64,000 bases of DNA from Streptomyces sp. MUM 178J (GTDB lineage Bacteria > Actinomycetota > Actinomycetes > Streptomycetales > Streptomycetaceae): contig NZ_JADWYQ010000029.1 of the NCBI RefSeq assembly GCF_022414575.1, positions 25,516 through 89,515 on the forward strand, in the 5' to 3' direction. The notes beneath the pieces are model-generated. The model saw nothing but the letters and a program-made list of their open reading frames with translations, searched no databases and was not told where the DNA came from. A program made the position numbers and the translations under genes. This document shows, piece after piece, positions 32,180 to 39,999 of this stretch (position 1 is its first letter; each line of letters begins with the position of its first letter).

Positions 32180-33331
32180 ATGCGGCACCGGAGGCGCAAG
32201 GACCGACGCTACCTCCTCCCCGTCGGCGCGGCGGCCGTCGCCGTCGCGGCCGTGGCGGGCGGAGTGCTCGTCTTGACGAAGGGGGACGGCGGTTCCGACA
32301 GGGCGGCGGCTCGCGACGACGGGCCCGCGGAACCGCCGGCCGCCCGGATCGACTGCGCGCGGCAGGGCAAAGTGCCCGGTTCCGGGTCCACCGCCCAGTC
32401 GAACGCGATGAAGCGATGGATCGAGGAGTACGAGCGGGCCTGCCCCGGCGTGCGCATCGCCTACAACCCGATCGGCTCGGGCGCGGGAGTCGCCCAGTTC
32501 CTGCAGGGCATCACGGCGTTCGGCGGCACCGACGGGGCGCTCGACACCGACGACGTAGCGTCCTCACGGGACGTGTGCCCCGGGGGCCACGCCATCGACC
32601 TGCCCATGGTGGGCGGGCCGATAGCCATCGGCTACCACCTCCCTGACGTGCACGATCTCGTACTGGACGCCCCGACCCTCGCCCGGATCTTCGACTCCCG
32701 CATCACGCGGTGGAACGACCCGGCCATCCGCCGGCTCAACCCCCGCGCCGCCCTGCCCGACCTGGCCATCCGGCCGGTGCACCGCTCGGACAGCTCCGGC
32801 ACCACACAGAACCTCAACGCCTACCTCGCCGGCGCGGCGCCGGACCAGTGGCCGTACCCGGCCGAGAAGAGCTGGCACGGCAGGGGCGGCGACTCCGCGG
32901 ACGGGTCGGTCGGCGTCGCCTCCGAGGTGATGTCCACCGGCGGCGCCATCGGCTACTTCGAGCTGTCCTTCGCCTCCAAGCGGCACATCGACACCGTGCG
33001 GATCGACACGGGGGCCGCGGAACCCGTCGAAGCGTCCCCGGAGACCGCGTCTGCGGGCATCGCATCGGCCCGGGTCGTCGGCGAGGACAAGGACCTGTCC
33101 CTGAAGTTCGACTACGGGACCTCGGCCCCCGGCGCCTACCCGATCGTCCTCGTCACCTACGAGGTCGTGTGCGACAAGGGCAACGACAAGAAGATGCTCC
33201 CCGCACTCAAGTCCTTCCTCGCCTACACCGCGAGCGAGGAGGGCCAGAAGATCCTCCCCGGGATCCACTACGCACCGCTGCCGGAGAGTGTCGCCGCCCA
33301 GGTCCGCAAGGTGATCGGGACGCTTTCCTGA
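32180..33331 (+). CDS. PstS-like phosphate-binding protein, membrane-anchored (383 aa)
   Basis: Periplasmic-type phosphate-binding fold: GSGSTAQSNAMKRWIEEY, YNPIGSGAGVAQFLQG, FGGTDGALD, IAIGYHLP, LARIFDSRITRWNDPAI, RSDSSGTTQNLNAYL and GVASEVMSTGGAIGYFELSFA all correspond to PstS segments. It differs from normal PstS in having no lipobox cysteine: residues 13-35 form an uncleaved-looking hydrophobic anchor (YLLPVGAAAVAVAAVAGG). I prefer ATG 32180 behind aaggg over a GTG at 32159. There are no pstCAB genes beside it, so it may sense or scavenge instead of feeding an adjacent transporter. Confidence 0.85.
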   Translation: MRHRRRKDRRYLLPVGAAAVAVAAVAGGVLVLTKGDGGSDRAAARDDGPAEPPAARIDCARQGKVPGSGSTAQSNAMKRWIEEYERACPGVRIAYNPIGSGAGVAQFLQGITAFGGTDGALDTDDVASSRDVCPGGHAIDLPMVGGPIAIGYHLPDVHDLVLDAPTLARIFDSRITRWNDPAIRRLNPRAALPDLAIRPVHRSDSSGTTQNLNAYLAGAAPDQWPYPAEKSWHGRGGDSADGSVGVASEVMSTGGAIGYFELSFASKRHIDTVRIDTGAAEPVEASPETASAGIASARVVGEDKDLSLKFDYGTSAPGAYPIVLVTYEVVCDKGNDKKMLPALKSFLAYTASEEGQKILPGIHYAPLPESVAAQVRKVIGTLS

Positions 33332-33420
33332 CCTGACCGGTCCTGACCGGTCCGGCCGCATGCCCCGCCGCGCCCCCTGCACGCCCCTGCACGCCCACCG
33401 TACGGGTACGTTCATCCATC

Positions 33421-33933
33421 ATGCGCACCACCTGGATCACTCGTGCCGAGACCCGCGCCGACATCCCCGCCGTCCGCGAGATCAACCTCGCCGCCTTCCC
33501 CACCGCCGAGGAGGCCGACCTCGTCGACGCCCTGCGCGCCGACCCGGACGCATGGATCGACGGCCTGTCACTCGTCGCCGCCGACGAGACCGGACACCTC
33601 GTCGGCCACGCCCTGCTGACCCGCTGCCACATCGACGACGCACCCGCCCTGTGCCTGGCCCCGTGCGCCGTCCGCCCCGAACGGCAGAACACCGGCGCGG
33701 GCTCCGCGGCCATCCGCGCCGCCCTCACCGCGGCCAAGGACATGGGCGAGCGCTACGTCGTCGTGCTGGGCCACCCCGCCTACTACCCCCGCTTCGGCTT
33801 CACCCCCGCCTCCGCCGACGGGATCACCCTGACCGTCGACGTCCCGGACGAGGCCCTGATGGCCCTCACCCTCGAAGCGGACGCCCCGCTGCCCAGCGGA
33901 ACCGTCCACTACGCCGCGCCGTTCGGCATCTGA
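33421..33933 (+). CDS. GNAT N-acetyltransferase (170 aa)
   Basis: YhbS-like acetyltransferase: ITRAETRADIPAVREINLAAF at the start, GHALLTRCHID (beta 4), LAPCAVRPERQNTGAGSAAIRAAL (acetyl-CoA loop, shorter basic loop than usual with NTGAG) and VVVLGHPAYYPRFGFTPA. The start is ATG 33421. It follows the PstS-like gene by 89 bp on the same strand. Substrate unknown. Confidence 0.88.
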   Translation: MRTTWITRAETRADIPAVREINLAAFPTAEEADLVDALRADPDAWIDGLSLVAADETGHLVGHALLTRCHIDDAPALCLAPCAVRPERQNTGAGSAAIRAALTAAKDMGERYVVVLGHPAYYPRFGFTPASADGITLTVDVPDEALMALTLEADAPLPSGTVHYAAPFGI

Positions 33934-34003
33934 CCGATCCCACCGCGACCGGGAACGTCAGGCAGCGCCACTGACACCCGGGGCGACGAAGCGCCGAGGA
34001 CCG

Positions 34004-34564
34004 ATGGATGCGACAGCAGTCGGACGGCAGCCGGCCGATAGGGTCGCGCGCATGGGTGCCACGACAGCTGCCATGGTCGCTGCCATCGTCGGAGTGCTGG
34101 GCACTCTGCTGGCGCCGGTGGTCACGACGTGGGCGACCAAGCGCCAGCGGGCAGAGGAAAGCCGCGCCGAGGAGAGAAGACGGCTCTTCGAGGAACGGCG
34201 TACCGCCTACACGGCGATGAATCGCGCCTCCCGTCACTTCCACACCATGTTGAAGGACGCTCTTCATCGCCTCCGCGACGGGGTCTACACCGACGACGAC
34301 CGAGCCCAGGTCGAACAGGCACGGCGGGACTACCGGGATCGGTACGCCGAGGCTCAGATGATCGTCCCCGAAGTGGTGCTCCGGGCGTCTCGCGAGGTGA
34401 ACGTCGTCCTGGCCTCGACTGACGCCACCGCCAAGCGCATTGATCGCGGCCTTTCCAGAGAGGGAGAGACCGCGGACCGGGCGCTCATCGATCTGAAGGC
34501 CGCGGAGCCCGCACTCACCGCCATGCGCCGGATCATGCGCGAGGACCTGGGCGTGGCCGACTGA
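34004..34564 (+). CDS. membrane-anchored coiled-coil protein, unknown function (186 aa)
   Basis: One hydrophobic N-terminal helix (TTAAMVAAIVGVLGTLLAPVV) followed by a long charged helical part (KRQRAEESRAEERRRLFEERR) and further helices, so an anchored cytoplasmic coiled coil. No domain recognised. ATG 34004 has GAGG upstream; an in-frame ATG at 34052 would begin directly before the membrane helix and is an alternative. GC content is slightly lower than that of core genes. It lies directly left of the tRNA-like fragment at 34632 that marks the old integration boundary. Confidence 0.65.
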   Translation: MDATAVGRQPADRVARMGATTAAMVAAIVGVLGTLLAPVVTTWATKRQRAEESRAEERRRLFEERRTAYTAMNRASRHFHTMLKDALHRLRDGVYTDDDRAQVEQARRDYRDRYAEAQMIVPEVVLRASREVNVVLASTDATAKRIDRGLSREGETADRALIDLKAAEPALTAMRRIMREDLGVAD

Positions 34565-35022
34565 CCATGACCGAGGCCTCCCGTCCGGCTGAACGGTAGG
34601 CCCCTCCGGCGCCTGATCTGCCAGGTGCCCTGAGCCCCTGCCGGGTTCGAACCGACGACCCCCGCTTTCCACGTTCGATCTTCCCCCGACGTGGTTGCGG
34701 CCACCGCCGCGCACCGGTGCCATGCACGGCTGCCGATTGTCGTGAGCCGACCGGGAGGACCCGGCGGACGCCGGGCATTTCCGCCGCCCCCGCGGGCCAC
34801 CTGTCCGGCTCAGGCCGCCACCCGTTCGCCACGTGTCTCCGACATTCCGTCATTAGGCGTATCACGACCGGTATGACCTGTATAGATGTACATACGACAG
34901 GACGGCATGGGTTCGTTCCGGAACGTCGGTCAGATCCCGGCAGCTGGTTGTCTTGTGACCGGGAGCGCGGCGCCCCCGCCGGGACAACAAGTCCTGCCCC
35001 GCGCTTGTCGGAGGCTGGTGAC
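34565..35022. other. 458-bp gap holding a tRNA-Thr 3' remnant and a promoter region
   Basis: No credible gene. Besides the tRNA fragment (separate entry) it holds an AT-richer patch around 34852-34905 (tgacctgtatagatgtacat), which is the most promoter-like sequence before the surface-protein gene at 35023. Confidence 0.5.
34632..34668 (-). other. diverged 3' fragment of tRNA-Thr (old att site)
   Basis: 27 bp (34642-34668, beginning cgggttcgaaccgacgaccc) are identical to the T-arm and variable-loop side of the intact tRNA-Thr at 47269; the acceptor part matches loosely (gagcccc). The anticodon arm and 5' half are missing. It reads as the attachment site left by an older integration at the same tRNA. 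Confidence 0.75.
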
Positions 35023-35508
35023 ATGCGTACCGCACGCGTACGTGCCGTAGGGGCACTGACCATGCTCGCTCTTGGTTTCCCGGCCGCGTCGGCGGCCGCC
35101 GACGAGTCCGAAGTCCATGTCAGCCCCGGCGTGGCGTACCCGGGCTCCACCGTCGCGGTCAGCACGTCGGCCTGTGAGTCGGACGTCGCCTACGCCAAGG
35201 GCCAAGCAGAGGCCGGGGGCCAGATCAACCTGCTCGAGGGCGGCACCAAGGGTGAGCTGTCAGGTGAGTTCACCGTTCCCCAGGACACCGAGGAAGGCGT
35301 CTACAGCATCACGGTCAAGTGCCCGCCATCGACCCGTGTCGTGACCGAGTTCGAAGTCGCCCGTCAGCCGGACGGGGCGGTGCGCGGCGGCTTCGGCGGC
35401 GCCGGCGCGATGAGCGGCACCGAGATCGCCGCCGGTTCGGCGCTGATCGTCGGCGCGGCGGCCGGCGGGATCGTCCTGCGGCGCCGGCGCTCAGACGCCG
35501 CCGGCTGA
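35023..35508 (+). CDS. secreted surface protein with C-terminal membrane anchor (161 aa)
   Basis: Signal peptide RTARVRAVGALTMLALGF ending AASAAA, then an Ig-like or beta-sandwich part (VHVSPGVAYPGSTVAVSTSA, VYSITVKCPPSTRVV) with a possible disulfide (Cys pair), a Gly-rich linker and a C-terminal hydrophobic helix (GSALIVGAAAGGIVL) followed by RRRRS. No LPXTG or LAXTG motif is visible before the helix. ATG 35023 follows ggagg. The sortase gene lies 105 bp downstream on the same strand, as often in Streptomyces pairs, so the two probably act together at the cell surface. Confidence 0.85.
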   Translation: MRTARVRAVGALTMLALGFPAASAAADESEVHVSPGVAYPGSTVAVSTSACESDVAYAKGQAEAGGQINLLEGGTKGELSGEFTVPQDTEEGVYSITVKCPPSTRVVTEFEVARQPDGAVRGGFGGAGAMSGTEIAAGSALIVGAAAGGIVLRRRRSDAAG

Positions 35509-35613
35509 TCCTACGGGCGCGGGCCTGCGCCGAGTCCGGCTCCGGCTCGCGACATAGGCCGGCACCCGCGCCGCCTCCGTATGCCCCCAGTCCGAAGCCG
35601 GGACCGTGACCTC

Positions 35614-36318
35614 ATGGGACGCACGCCTTCCGCCCCTGTCCTGTCGACCAGAAATCTCGTCGTCGCCATGTGCGTCGGCATCTACCTGCTGGTACATGGG
35701 CTGCGCGGTGAAACGGCCCCCCAGCCGTCGGCCAACCAGGCGCACACACCGCCCGCCGCGCAGACCGCGCACCCCGCATCCGCCGCCGCACGCCCGGACG
35801 CGCCCGGGAAGCCCGCCCCCCACCCGCCGTCGCTGCGCACAAGCGACCGGAACGGGGACCGGTCCCGCTCCGAACCGGTCCGACTGCGCATCCCCGCCAT
35901 CGGCGTCGACGCGCCGGTCATGAAGCTGGCTCTGGACGCGGCGGGCACGCTCCAGGTCCCACCTGTCGAGAAGGCCGGGTCCGCCGGCTGGTACGCCAAG
36001 GGGCCTGCGCCCGGAGAGGCGGGTACGGCCGTCGTGGCGGGGCACGTCGACACCCCTTCCGGCCGCGCCGTCTTCTACTCCCTAGGAGCCCTCGGCAAAG
36101 GGAGTCTCGTCGAAGTGGCGCGTCAGGACCGGCGCACCGCGGTATTCAAGGTCGATGCCGTCGAGGTGTACCCGAAGAAGACGTTCCCGAGCCGGAAGGT
36201 CTACGGCAGTACCGCCGCGCCCCAGCTGCGGATCATCACGTGCGGCGGCGGCTACAGCAAGAAGAGCGGCTACCTGGGCAATGTCGTCGTCTACGCGAGC
36301 CTGGCCGCCATCCGCTGA
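35614..36318 (+). CDS. class F sortase (234 aa)
   Basis: Membrane-anchored cysteine transpeptidase. N-terminal helix LVVAMCVGIYLLVHGL, a Pro/Ala-rich linker, then the sortase barrel from about residue 88 (VRLRIPAIGVDAPVM). The catalytic His is in VVAGHVDTPSG (144) and Cys in RIITCGGGY (210). The arginine usually found a few residues after the Cys is not obvious; lysines (216, 217) stand there, so activity is likely but not certain. I start at ATG 35614. It follows the surface-protein gene. Class F enzymes are common in actinobacteria and their substrates are poorly known. Confidence 0.88.
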   Translation: MGRTPSAPVLSTRNLVVAMCVGIYLLVHGLRGETAPQPSANQAHTPPAAQTAHPASAAARPDAPGKPAPHPPSLRTSDRNGDRSRSEPVRLRIPAIGVDAPVMKLALDAAGTLQVPPVEKAGSAGWYAKGPAPGEAGTAVVAGHVDTPSGRAVFYSLGALGKGSLVEVARQDRRTAVFKVDAVEVYPKKTFPSRKVYGSTAAPQLRIITCGGGYSKKSGYLGNVVVYASLAAIR

Positions 36319-36347
36319 TGGCGCCCGGTGGTCGAAGACCGCTCGCT

Positions 36348-37631
36348 TCAGTGCTCCTCCGGCTCGAGTTCCCCGATCACTCCGATCCGGATTCCCAGCC
36401 ATGGGTAGGTGTGGCGGTAGAAGAGGTTGTCCTGGGGCTGAAGTCCGACCGCGGAGGGCCACATCTGGAAGGCCGGTGCGTTGGACACCCCGCCGTGGAG
36501 CCGGCGCCAGACCCGGCCGAAGTCCTGGCCGGTCGGGGGCGGGGTGATGGTGTCGGTCCATTCGACCGCGTTGCCGCCTTGGTCGAGGGTGCCCCACGGC
36601 GAGGTGGTGCGGGCCTGTCCGGTCGTCTCGAGGCTGCCCTGGTAGAGGTCCGCGTAGGTGACGGGGTCCAGTCCGATCGGATTGACGGAGGAGCAGACTT
36701 CGGGCGGCACCTGCGAGGGGCACCAGGTGGGAGCCGGCTGTCCGGAGGCGTGGTACGAGGCGAGCGGCTGTGTCGAAGCGTTGGTGACGTCGCCGGTGGT
36801 GGGGTTGAGCACGGTGGGGCTGGGAGCGGTCGCGTCGCCGTCGCCGAAGACCCCGGCGTTGGTGGGGTACTTCCAGTACGAGTACGTGCCGCCGCCGCTC
36901 GGGTCGTAGTAGGCCGCCTTGATCCACTCGTTCTGGCTCGGTACGACGAAGCCGCGGTGCTCGGTCCGCGTCGTGTCCGGGCGGTCGAGGTCGTACATCC
37001 CGCGCTCGGTCCGCGGCGAGAGGCGGACCTTGTAGGTGACATAGGTGAAGGCGCCCTCGGTGCGCGTCTCCTTGGCGAGGACGCGGCCGTTGACGAGGGA
37101 GTTGACGAATCGGGCCGCGTCGAGGAAGTCCGCGAAGCCGTACGGCTTGTCCGCCCACTCCGGGTGGGCCACCGAATAGTGACGGCCCCTGCGGGCGTCC
37201 TCCGAGTAGTCGACCTGGCCGTACTTGGGCCAGGCAGAGCCGCTTTCGCTCTCCTCGTAGAGGTCGAAGCGGTCGCGTCCGCCGGGGTCGACGGTGTTCA
37301 GAAACGCCACCCACTGCGCAACGGTGATCTCGAGCTTGCCGATCTCGTACGGGTAGTCGACCCTGCCGACCGTCAGACAGCCGCTCGATGTCTCGGGAGC
37401 CTCGGCGCAGTTCGGATAGACGGCGTCCGTGAAGGGGACCACACTCACCGACGGGTTGCCGGTGTCACCGACCCTGGTGGTGGTCACGGTGATGACTTCG
37501 CCGGACCGGTGGGGGTTGCTGCCGTCGGCGGGTGTTCCCGCGGTGGCGGCCGGGGCGAACGGCGCCGACAGCACGCACGCCGCTGCAGCAGCCCTGACGA
37601 GGCGGCGAGGACGAGGGGAAGCGTGGCGCAT
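36348..37631 (-). CDS. secreted formylglycine-generating-enzyme-like (SUMF1) protein (427 aa)
   Basis: Signal peptide (VRAAAAACVLSAPFAPAATA), then an FGE-sulfatase domain: YEIGKLEITVAQWVAFLNTV, the segment GFVVPSQNEWIKAAYYDPS, SPWGTLDQGGNAVEWTDT and WRRLHGGV are standard landmarks. In true FGE two cysteines near the end bind copper; I see none at that place (C-terminal RHTYPWLGIRIGVI), so it is more likely a non-FGE member of the SUMF1 fold. No sulfatase gene is nearby. Convergent with the sortase gene, 29 bp apart. Confidence 0.85.
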   Translation of the reverse strand: MRHASPRPRRLVRAAAAACVLSAPFAPAATAGTPADGSNPHRSGEVITVTTTRVGDTGNPSVSVVPFTDAVYPNCAEAPETSSGCLTVGRVDYPYEIGKLEITVAQWVAFLNTVDPGGRDRFDLYEESESGSAWPKYGQVDYSEDARRGRHYSVAHPEWADKPYGFADFLDAARFVNSLVNGRVLAKETRTEGAFTYVTYKVRLSPRTERGMYDLDRPDTTRTEHRGFVVPSQNEWIKAAYYDPSGGGTYSYWKYPTNAGVFGDGDATAPSPTVLNPTTGDVTNASTQPLASYHASGQPAPTWCPSQVPPEVCSSVNPIGLDPVTYADLYQGSLETTGQARTTSPWGTLDQGGNAVEWTDTITPPPTGQDFGRVWRRLHGGVSNAPAFQMWPSAVGLQPQDNLFYRHTYPWLGIRIGVIGELEPEEH

Positions 37632-37951
37632 GGAGGGTTACCTTGTCCGATCGTGGAGGGGCGCCCAGCGAGCCGCAAGCGGACGAGACAGCCCGAGATC
37701 ACAACAACACCGGCCGCCACAGTAACCCCGCCGGTCACCCATCGCGCTGAAGTCGGCACCGAACGTAGCGAATGGCGGACAGGCACCCGGGGCACTCCCC
37801 ATCCGGCCGTGGCGCGCCGGTCCCCACCTCCGCGTCCGGGTGGGCCGTGACCTGCGCAAACAGTGTGATCGTTTAGGGGATTTCCAGGAGACGGGACTCC
37901 GTAGTCGGAGCGTAGCCAGAACATATGCGTGATGTGGCAGAACGCTCCGAA
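37632..37951. other. intergenic region upstream of the SUMF1-like gene
   Basis: 320 bp, high GC then AT-richer towards 37880-37940. It should contain the promoter of the SUMF1-like gene. I see no gene or repeat in it. Confidence 0.5.
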
Positions 37952-37997
37952 CGACGAAAGACCCAGGCAGCCACTCGGCTGACCTGGGTCTTCGTCG
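37952..37997. terminator. hairpin next to the left att site
   Basis: 15-bp stem with one bulged A: cgacgaaagacccagg (37952-37967) and cctgggtcttcgtcg (37983-37997). It stands 21 bp from the att repeat and resembles the hairpin next to the tRNA at 47232, so it may derive from an older integrase end. Confidence 0.7.
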
Positions 37998-38017
37998 ACC
38001 AGATGCCTGGTCAGGCA

Positions 38018-38060
38018 GAGCCCCCTGTCGGGTTCGAACCGACGACCCCCGCTTTACAAG
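38018..38060. other. left attachment site of the AICE
   Basis: 43 bp, from gagccccctgtcgggttcga to ccgctttacaag, identical to 47271-47313. The flanks differ immediately on both sides, which defines the core. It includes the T-arm and reaches into the anticodon arm of tRNA-Thr. Confidence 0.92.
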
Positions 38061-38388
38061 TTCGCCCGGGGAGCCGCGTCGGCCTTGCTTACGCGGAACT
38101 CTGATAGATCATCACGCCGCCTGCGGTTGACCTGATCCGCCGCTGTCCACCGTCGTTGATGTCAACTGGTGATGTCAGACACCCCCAGCCCAGCGACTAG
38201 AAGATTGGAGCGACCTGCGTGAGCTCATCGCTGTCCGCGTCGTCCGCCTCGCTCCTCGTCAATGCTTCCTTCGGTCCTGCCGAAACGACCCTAGCCTCGA
38301 CCGTGCGTCACGGTATGCCCACACCGCCGCGCGATAATCGAGGCTAAGGAATGGATTCGCTCTTCTCTCTACCTGGAGGCAGATTTTG
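38061..38388. other. gene-free left end of the AICE
   Basis: 328 bp of lower-GC DNA with a short direct repeat (gttgatgtcaactggtgatgtca around 38154, in part). An open frame on the minus strand (38259-38600) overlaps the better supported gene at 38389 in another frame and is not credible. It may hold excision or integrase arm sites, but I cannot point to them. Confidence 0.5.
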
Positions 38389-38754
38389 CTAGTCCGGGGA
38401 GATCTGCAGAATCGGCGAAAACCTGTGGATCGTTCCGGAGCTGGTGCTGAAATTGCGAAGGAATACCTGAGCGCGTATCTCCTCTCCTCCCAACTCGGTG
38501 TCCAAGACGTCGCCGGGAATGTTGGGCCATGTCCATGAAAATGCCTCGCGAACCGATACAGGACGGAAGCGAGTCGCTCCATGATTTGCGAGATGGTCAT
38601 GGTCCGAGTTATCCCACTCCCACCATGTCACCCAGTCCTCGAACTCGAAACCTGAACTGATCTCTTGAGGAGTGAACGTCTCCACGACCTTTACAGTCAA
38701 TGTCCAGCGGTCTCCGTTCTGGGAGGCCGTTATGCGCGGGTTAAGCAGATCCAT
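38389..38754 (-). CDS. hypothetical AICE cargo protein (121 aa)
   Basis: Start at ATG 38754 with a near-perfect AAAGGAGG ribosome site about 8 nt upstream, which is the main support. The protein is soluble, acidic and Trp/Glu-rich (FEDWVTWWEWDNSDHDH), and appears mainly beta (RWTLTVKVVETFTPQEISSG). GC is clearly lower than in the core genes, a sign of recent transfer. No family recognised. Its place between the att site and the immunity-type genes suggests cargo. Confidence 0.7.
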   Translation of the reverse strand: MDLLNPRITASQNGDRWTLTVKVVETFTPQEISSGFEFEDWVTWWEWDNSDHDHLANHGATRFRPVSVREAFSWTWPNIPGDVLDTELGGEEIRAQVFLRNFSTSSGTIHRFSPILQISPD

Positions 38755-39283
38755 CTTCGTGTCCTCCTTTGCAGATACCCACCTGCCGTAAGTCACATCG
38801 TGCGGACACCTTCGACGTTAGGGCGAAGGTCGAACGCCTGCAACTGGAAGCGTGCCGATAAACGATGGTGCCTCTCCGCAGCGCGGCCGCCACATTGCGG
38901 AGCAATTGCTGACGCATTGATGGAACTTGTGGCGCCCGGCAGTCCAAGAAAGGTCGGTGGAGCGGCTTTGGGCTGGAGCTGCCTTGGGGCGAGAGATCGG
39001 GGCCCGTAAGCTTGCCGCGACTCGGGCAGCTCCTAGCCTGCCCGCTAAAGCCCGATGTGGGCCCCGATCTTAGAGGCTCGCCCCAAGGTGGCTGCCTAAA
39101 GCCGTGGAGCCGACCGCCCCAGCCACGATGGCACCCCCTTCTTGTGGCTCGCACCGCGCGCGGGCCGGCGGCCGGGCCGGAGCGGGGCGAAGGCAGGAGC
39201 GTCGGACCGGCGGCGAGCCGGGCCGCGCGGCGAGCGGAGCGAGCCCTTGATGAAGTAGGGAAACTCCTACCGCGCGGCTGGCC
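38755..39283. other. 529-bp gap in the AICE with a large cruciform
   Basis: No credible gene: frames on both strands read across the hairpin described separately (38982-39088). Composition changes from AT-richer (38755-38950) to very GC-rich (39150-39260). This is a candidate place for a replication or transfer origin. Confidence 0.5.
38982..39088. other. cruciform / candidate single-strand origin or transfer locus
   Basis: Inverted repeat in two blocks: ccttggggcgag (38982-38993) pairs with ctcgccccaagg (39077-39088), and agatcggggccc (38994-39005) with gggccccgatct (39059-39070), with a 6-nt bulge. A smaller hairpin cgggcag/ctgcccg (39023-39029, 39038-39044) sits in the loop, and a looser match extends outward to about 38955 and 39112. 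Rolling-circle elements carry such structures as single-strand origins; function is inferred. Confidence 0.6.
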
Positions 39284-39511
39284 TCAGAGGGCGATCGGCT
39301 TATAGGCGAGGGCTCGATCAACGACCTTCTCGGCGCTGAGCTTGGGGTCGAGGTCCCAGTAGACGTAGTCGCTGACATGGGGGCACCCCAGTTCGCGCGA
39401 CAAGGTGGCCAGGATGTCGTCCGCTTCCGCTTCGTCGGCTGTGTCACCGTCCAGCAGTCGTTGGACGAGGGGGATCGCTTCGTCGCGGCTCATCCGCCTG
39501 CGCGGCTTCAT
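39284..39511 (-). CDS. colicin-immunity (e9imm)-like small protein (75 aa)
   Basis: Small acidic helical protein: SRDEAIPLVQRLLDGDTADEAEA (in part) and HVSDYVYWDLDP have the pattern of E-type colicin immunity proteins, with an acidic loop and a SDYIYW/PKL-like helix III motif. Streptomyces relatives are often labelled e9imm peptide. The ATG at 39511 lies two bases after the stop of the NUDIX gene, so the two form one leftward operon. No cognate nuclease toxin is present, so it may protect against a rival's toxin or have another partner. Confidence 0.65.
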   Translation of the reverse strand: MKPRRRMSRDEAIPLVQRLLDGDTADEAEADDILATLSRELGCPHVSDYVYWDLDPKLSAEKVVDRALAYKPIAL

Positions 39512-39513
39512 CG

Positions 39514-39969
39514 TCACTGGGCGGCAGTCAGTTGCTTGCCGTCGTGGCTGCGGACGTGGGGGCCTGTCCCGTCCAGTGCGTCGAGCAGGCGGATCGCGTA
39601 GACCTCGCCCATCCGGTCGGTGATCTCCTCGGGTGTGAGCCATTCGACCGCGGTCGACTCGGCGGAGGTGCGTTCGGTGCCGCCTGAGGGCTTGCAGCGG
39701 AAGACCAGGGCGACGATGCCGCGCGTGGTGTTCTTGTAGACGCCCGTCAGTTCGTCGACCTCGACGCGGATGCCGGTCTCTTCCCAGACCTCGCGGATCA
39801 CGCCGTCCTGGGGGGCTTCGGTGAGTTCGAGGACTCCGCCCGGCAGTTCCCAGGTGCCGTTGTCGGCTCGGCGGATCGCCAGGAGTCGGCCGTCTTCACG
39901 TACGACCGCCCCCGCGACGGAGACCGAGTGCCTTGGCAGTGAGTGGCTTTCCCGGGCATGGTTACTCAT
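39514..39969 (-). CDS. pif: Pif-like NUDIX protein (151 aa)
   Basis: NUDIX hydrolase fold with a perfect Nudix box GVLELTEAPQDGVIREVWEE followed by TGI (G-x5-E-x7-REV-x-EE-x-G-I). The position, directly divergent from a GntR (KorSA-type) repressor in an AICE, is that of pif in pSAM2. Pif is a NUDIX protein that determines transfer immunity: a carrier does not receive or donate between carriers. I start at ATG 39969, inside the GntR operator (39964-39979); an in-frame ATG at 39981 is possible. It is co-directional with the e9imm-like gene. Assignment as Pif rests on context plus the motif. Confidence 0.8.
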   Translation of the reverse strand: MSNHARESHSLPRHSVSVAGAVVREDGRLLAIRRADNGTWELPGGVLELTEAPQDGVIREVWEETGIRVEVDELTGVYKNTTRGIVALVFRCKPSGGTERTSAESTAVEWLTPEEITDRMGEVYAIRLLDALDGTGPHVRSHDGKQLTAAQ

Positions 39970-39979
39970 GTACAGGAGC
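39964..39979. promoter_or_regulatory. KorSA-type operator 1
   Basis: actcatgtacaggagc, a close match to the perfect operator at 40865-40886. It overlaps the start of the pif-like gene and precedes the GntR gene by 20 bp, so the repressor could control itself and pif. Confidence 0.7.
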
Positions 39980-39999
39980 ATAGGAGGAAGAGAAGGACT

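Noticed and set aside
34632..34668. A second functional tRNA-Thr
   Set aside because: Only the 3' T-arm and variable side are present; no anticodon or 5' acceptor half.
39943..39999. Longer GntR protein starting at 39943
   Set aside because: The extra 19 residues would be translated through the operator; the ATG at 40000 has a good ribosome site.
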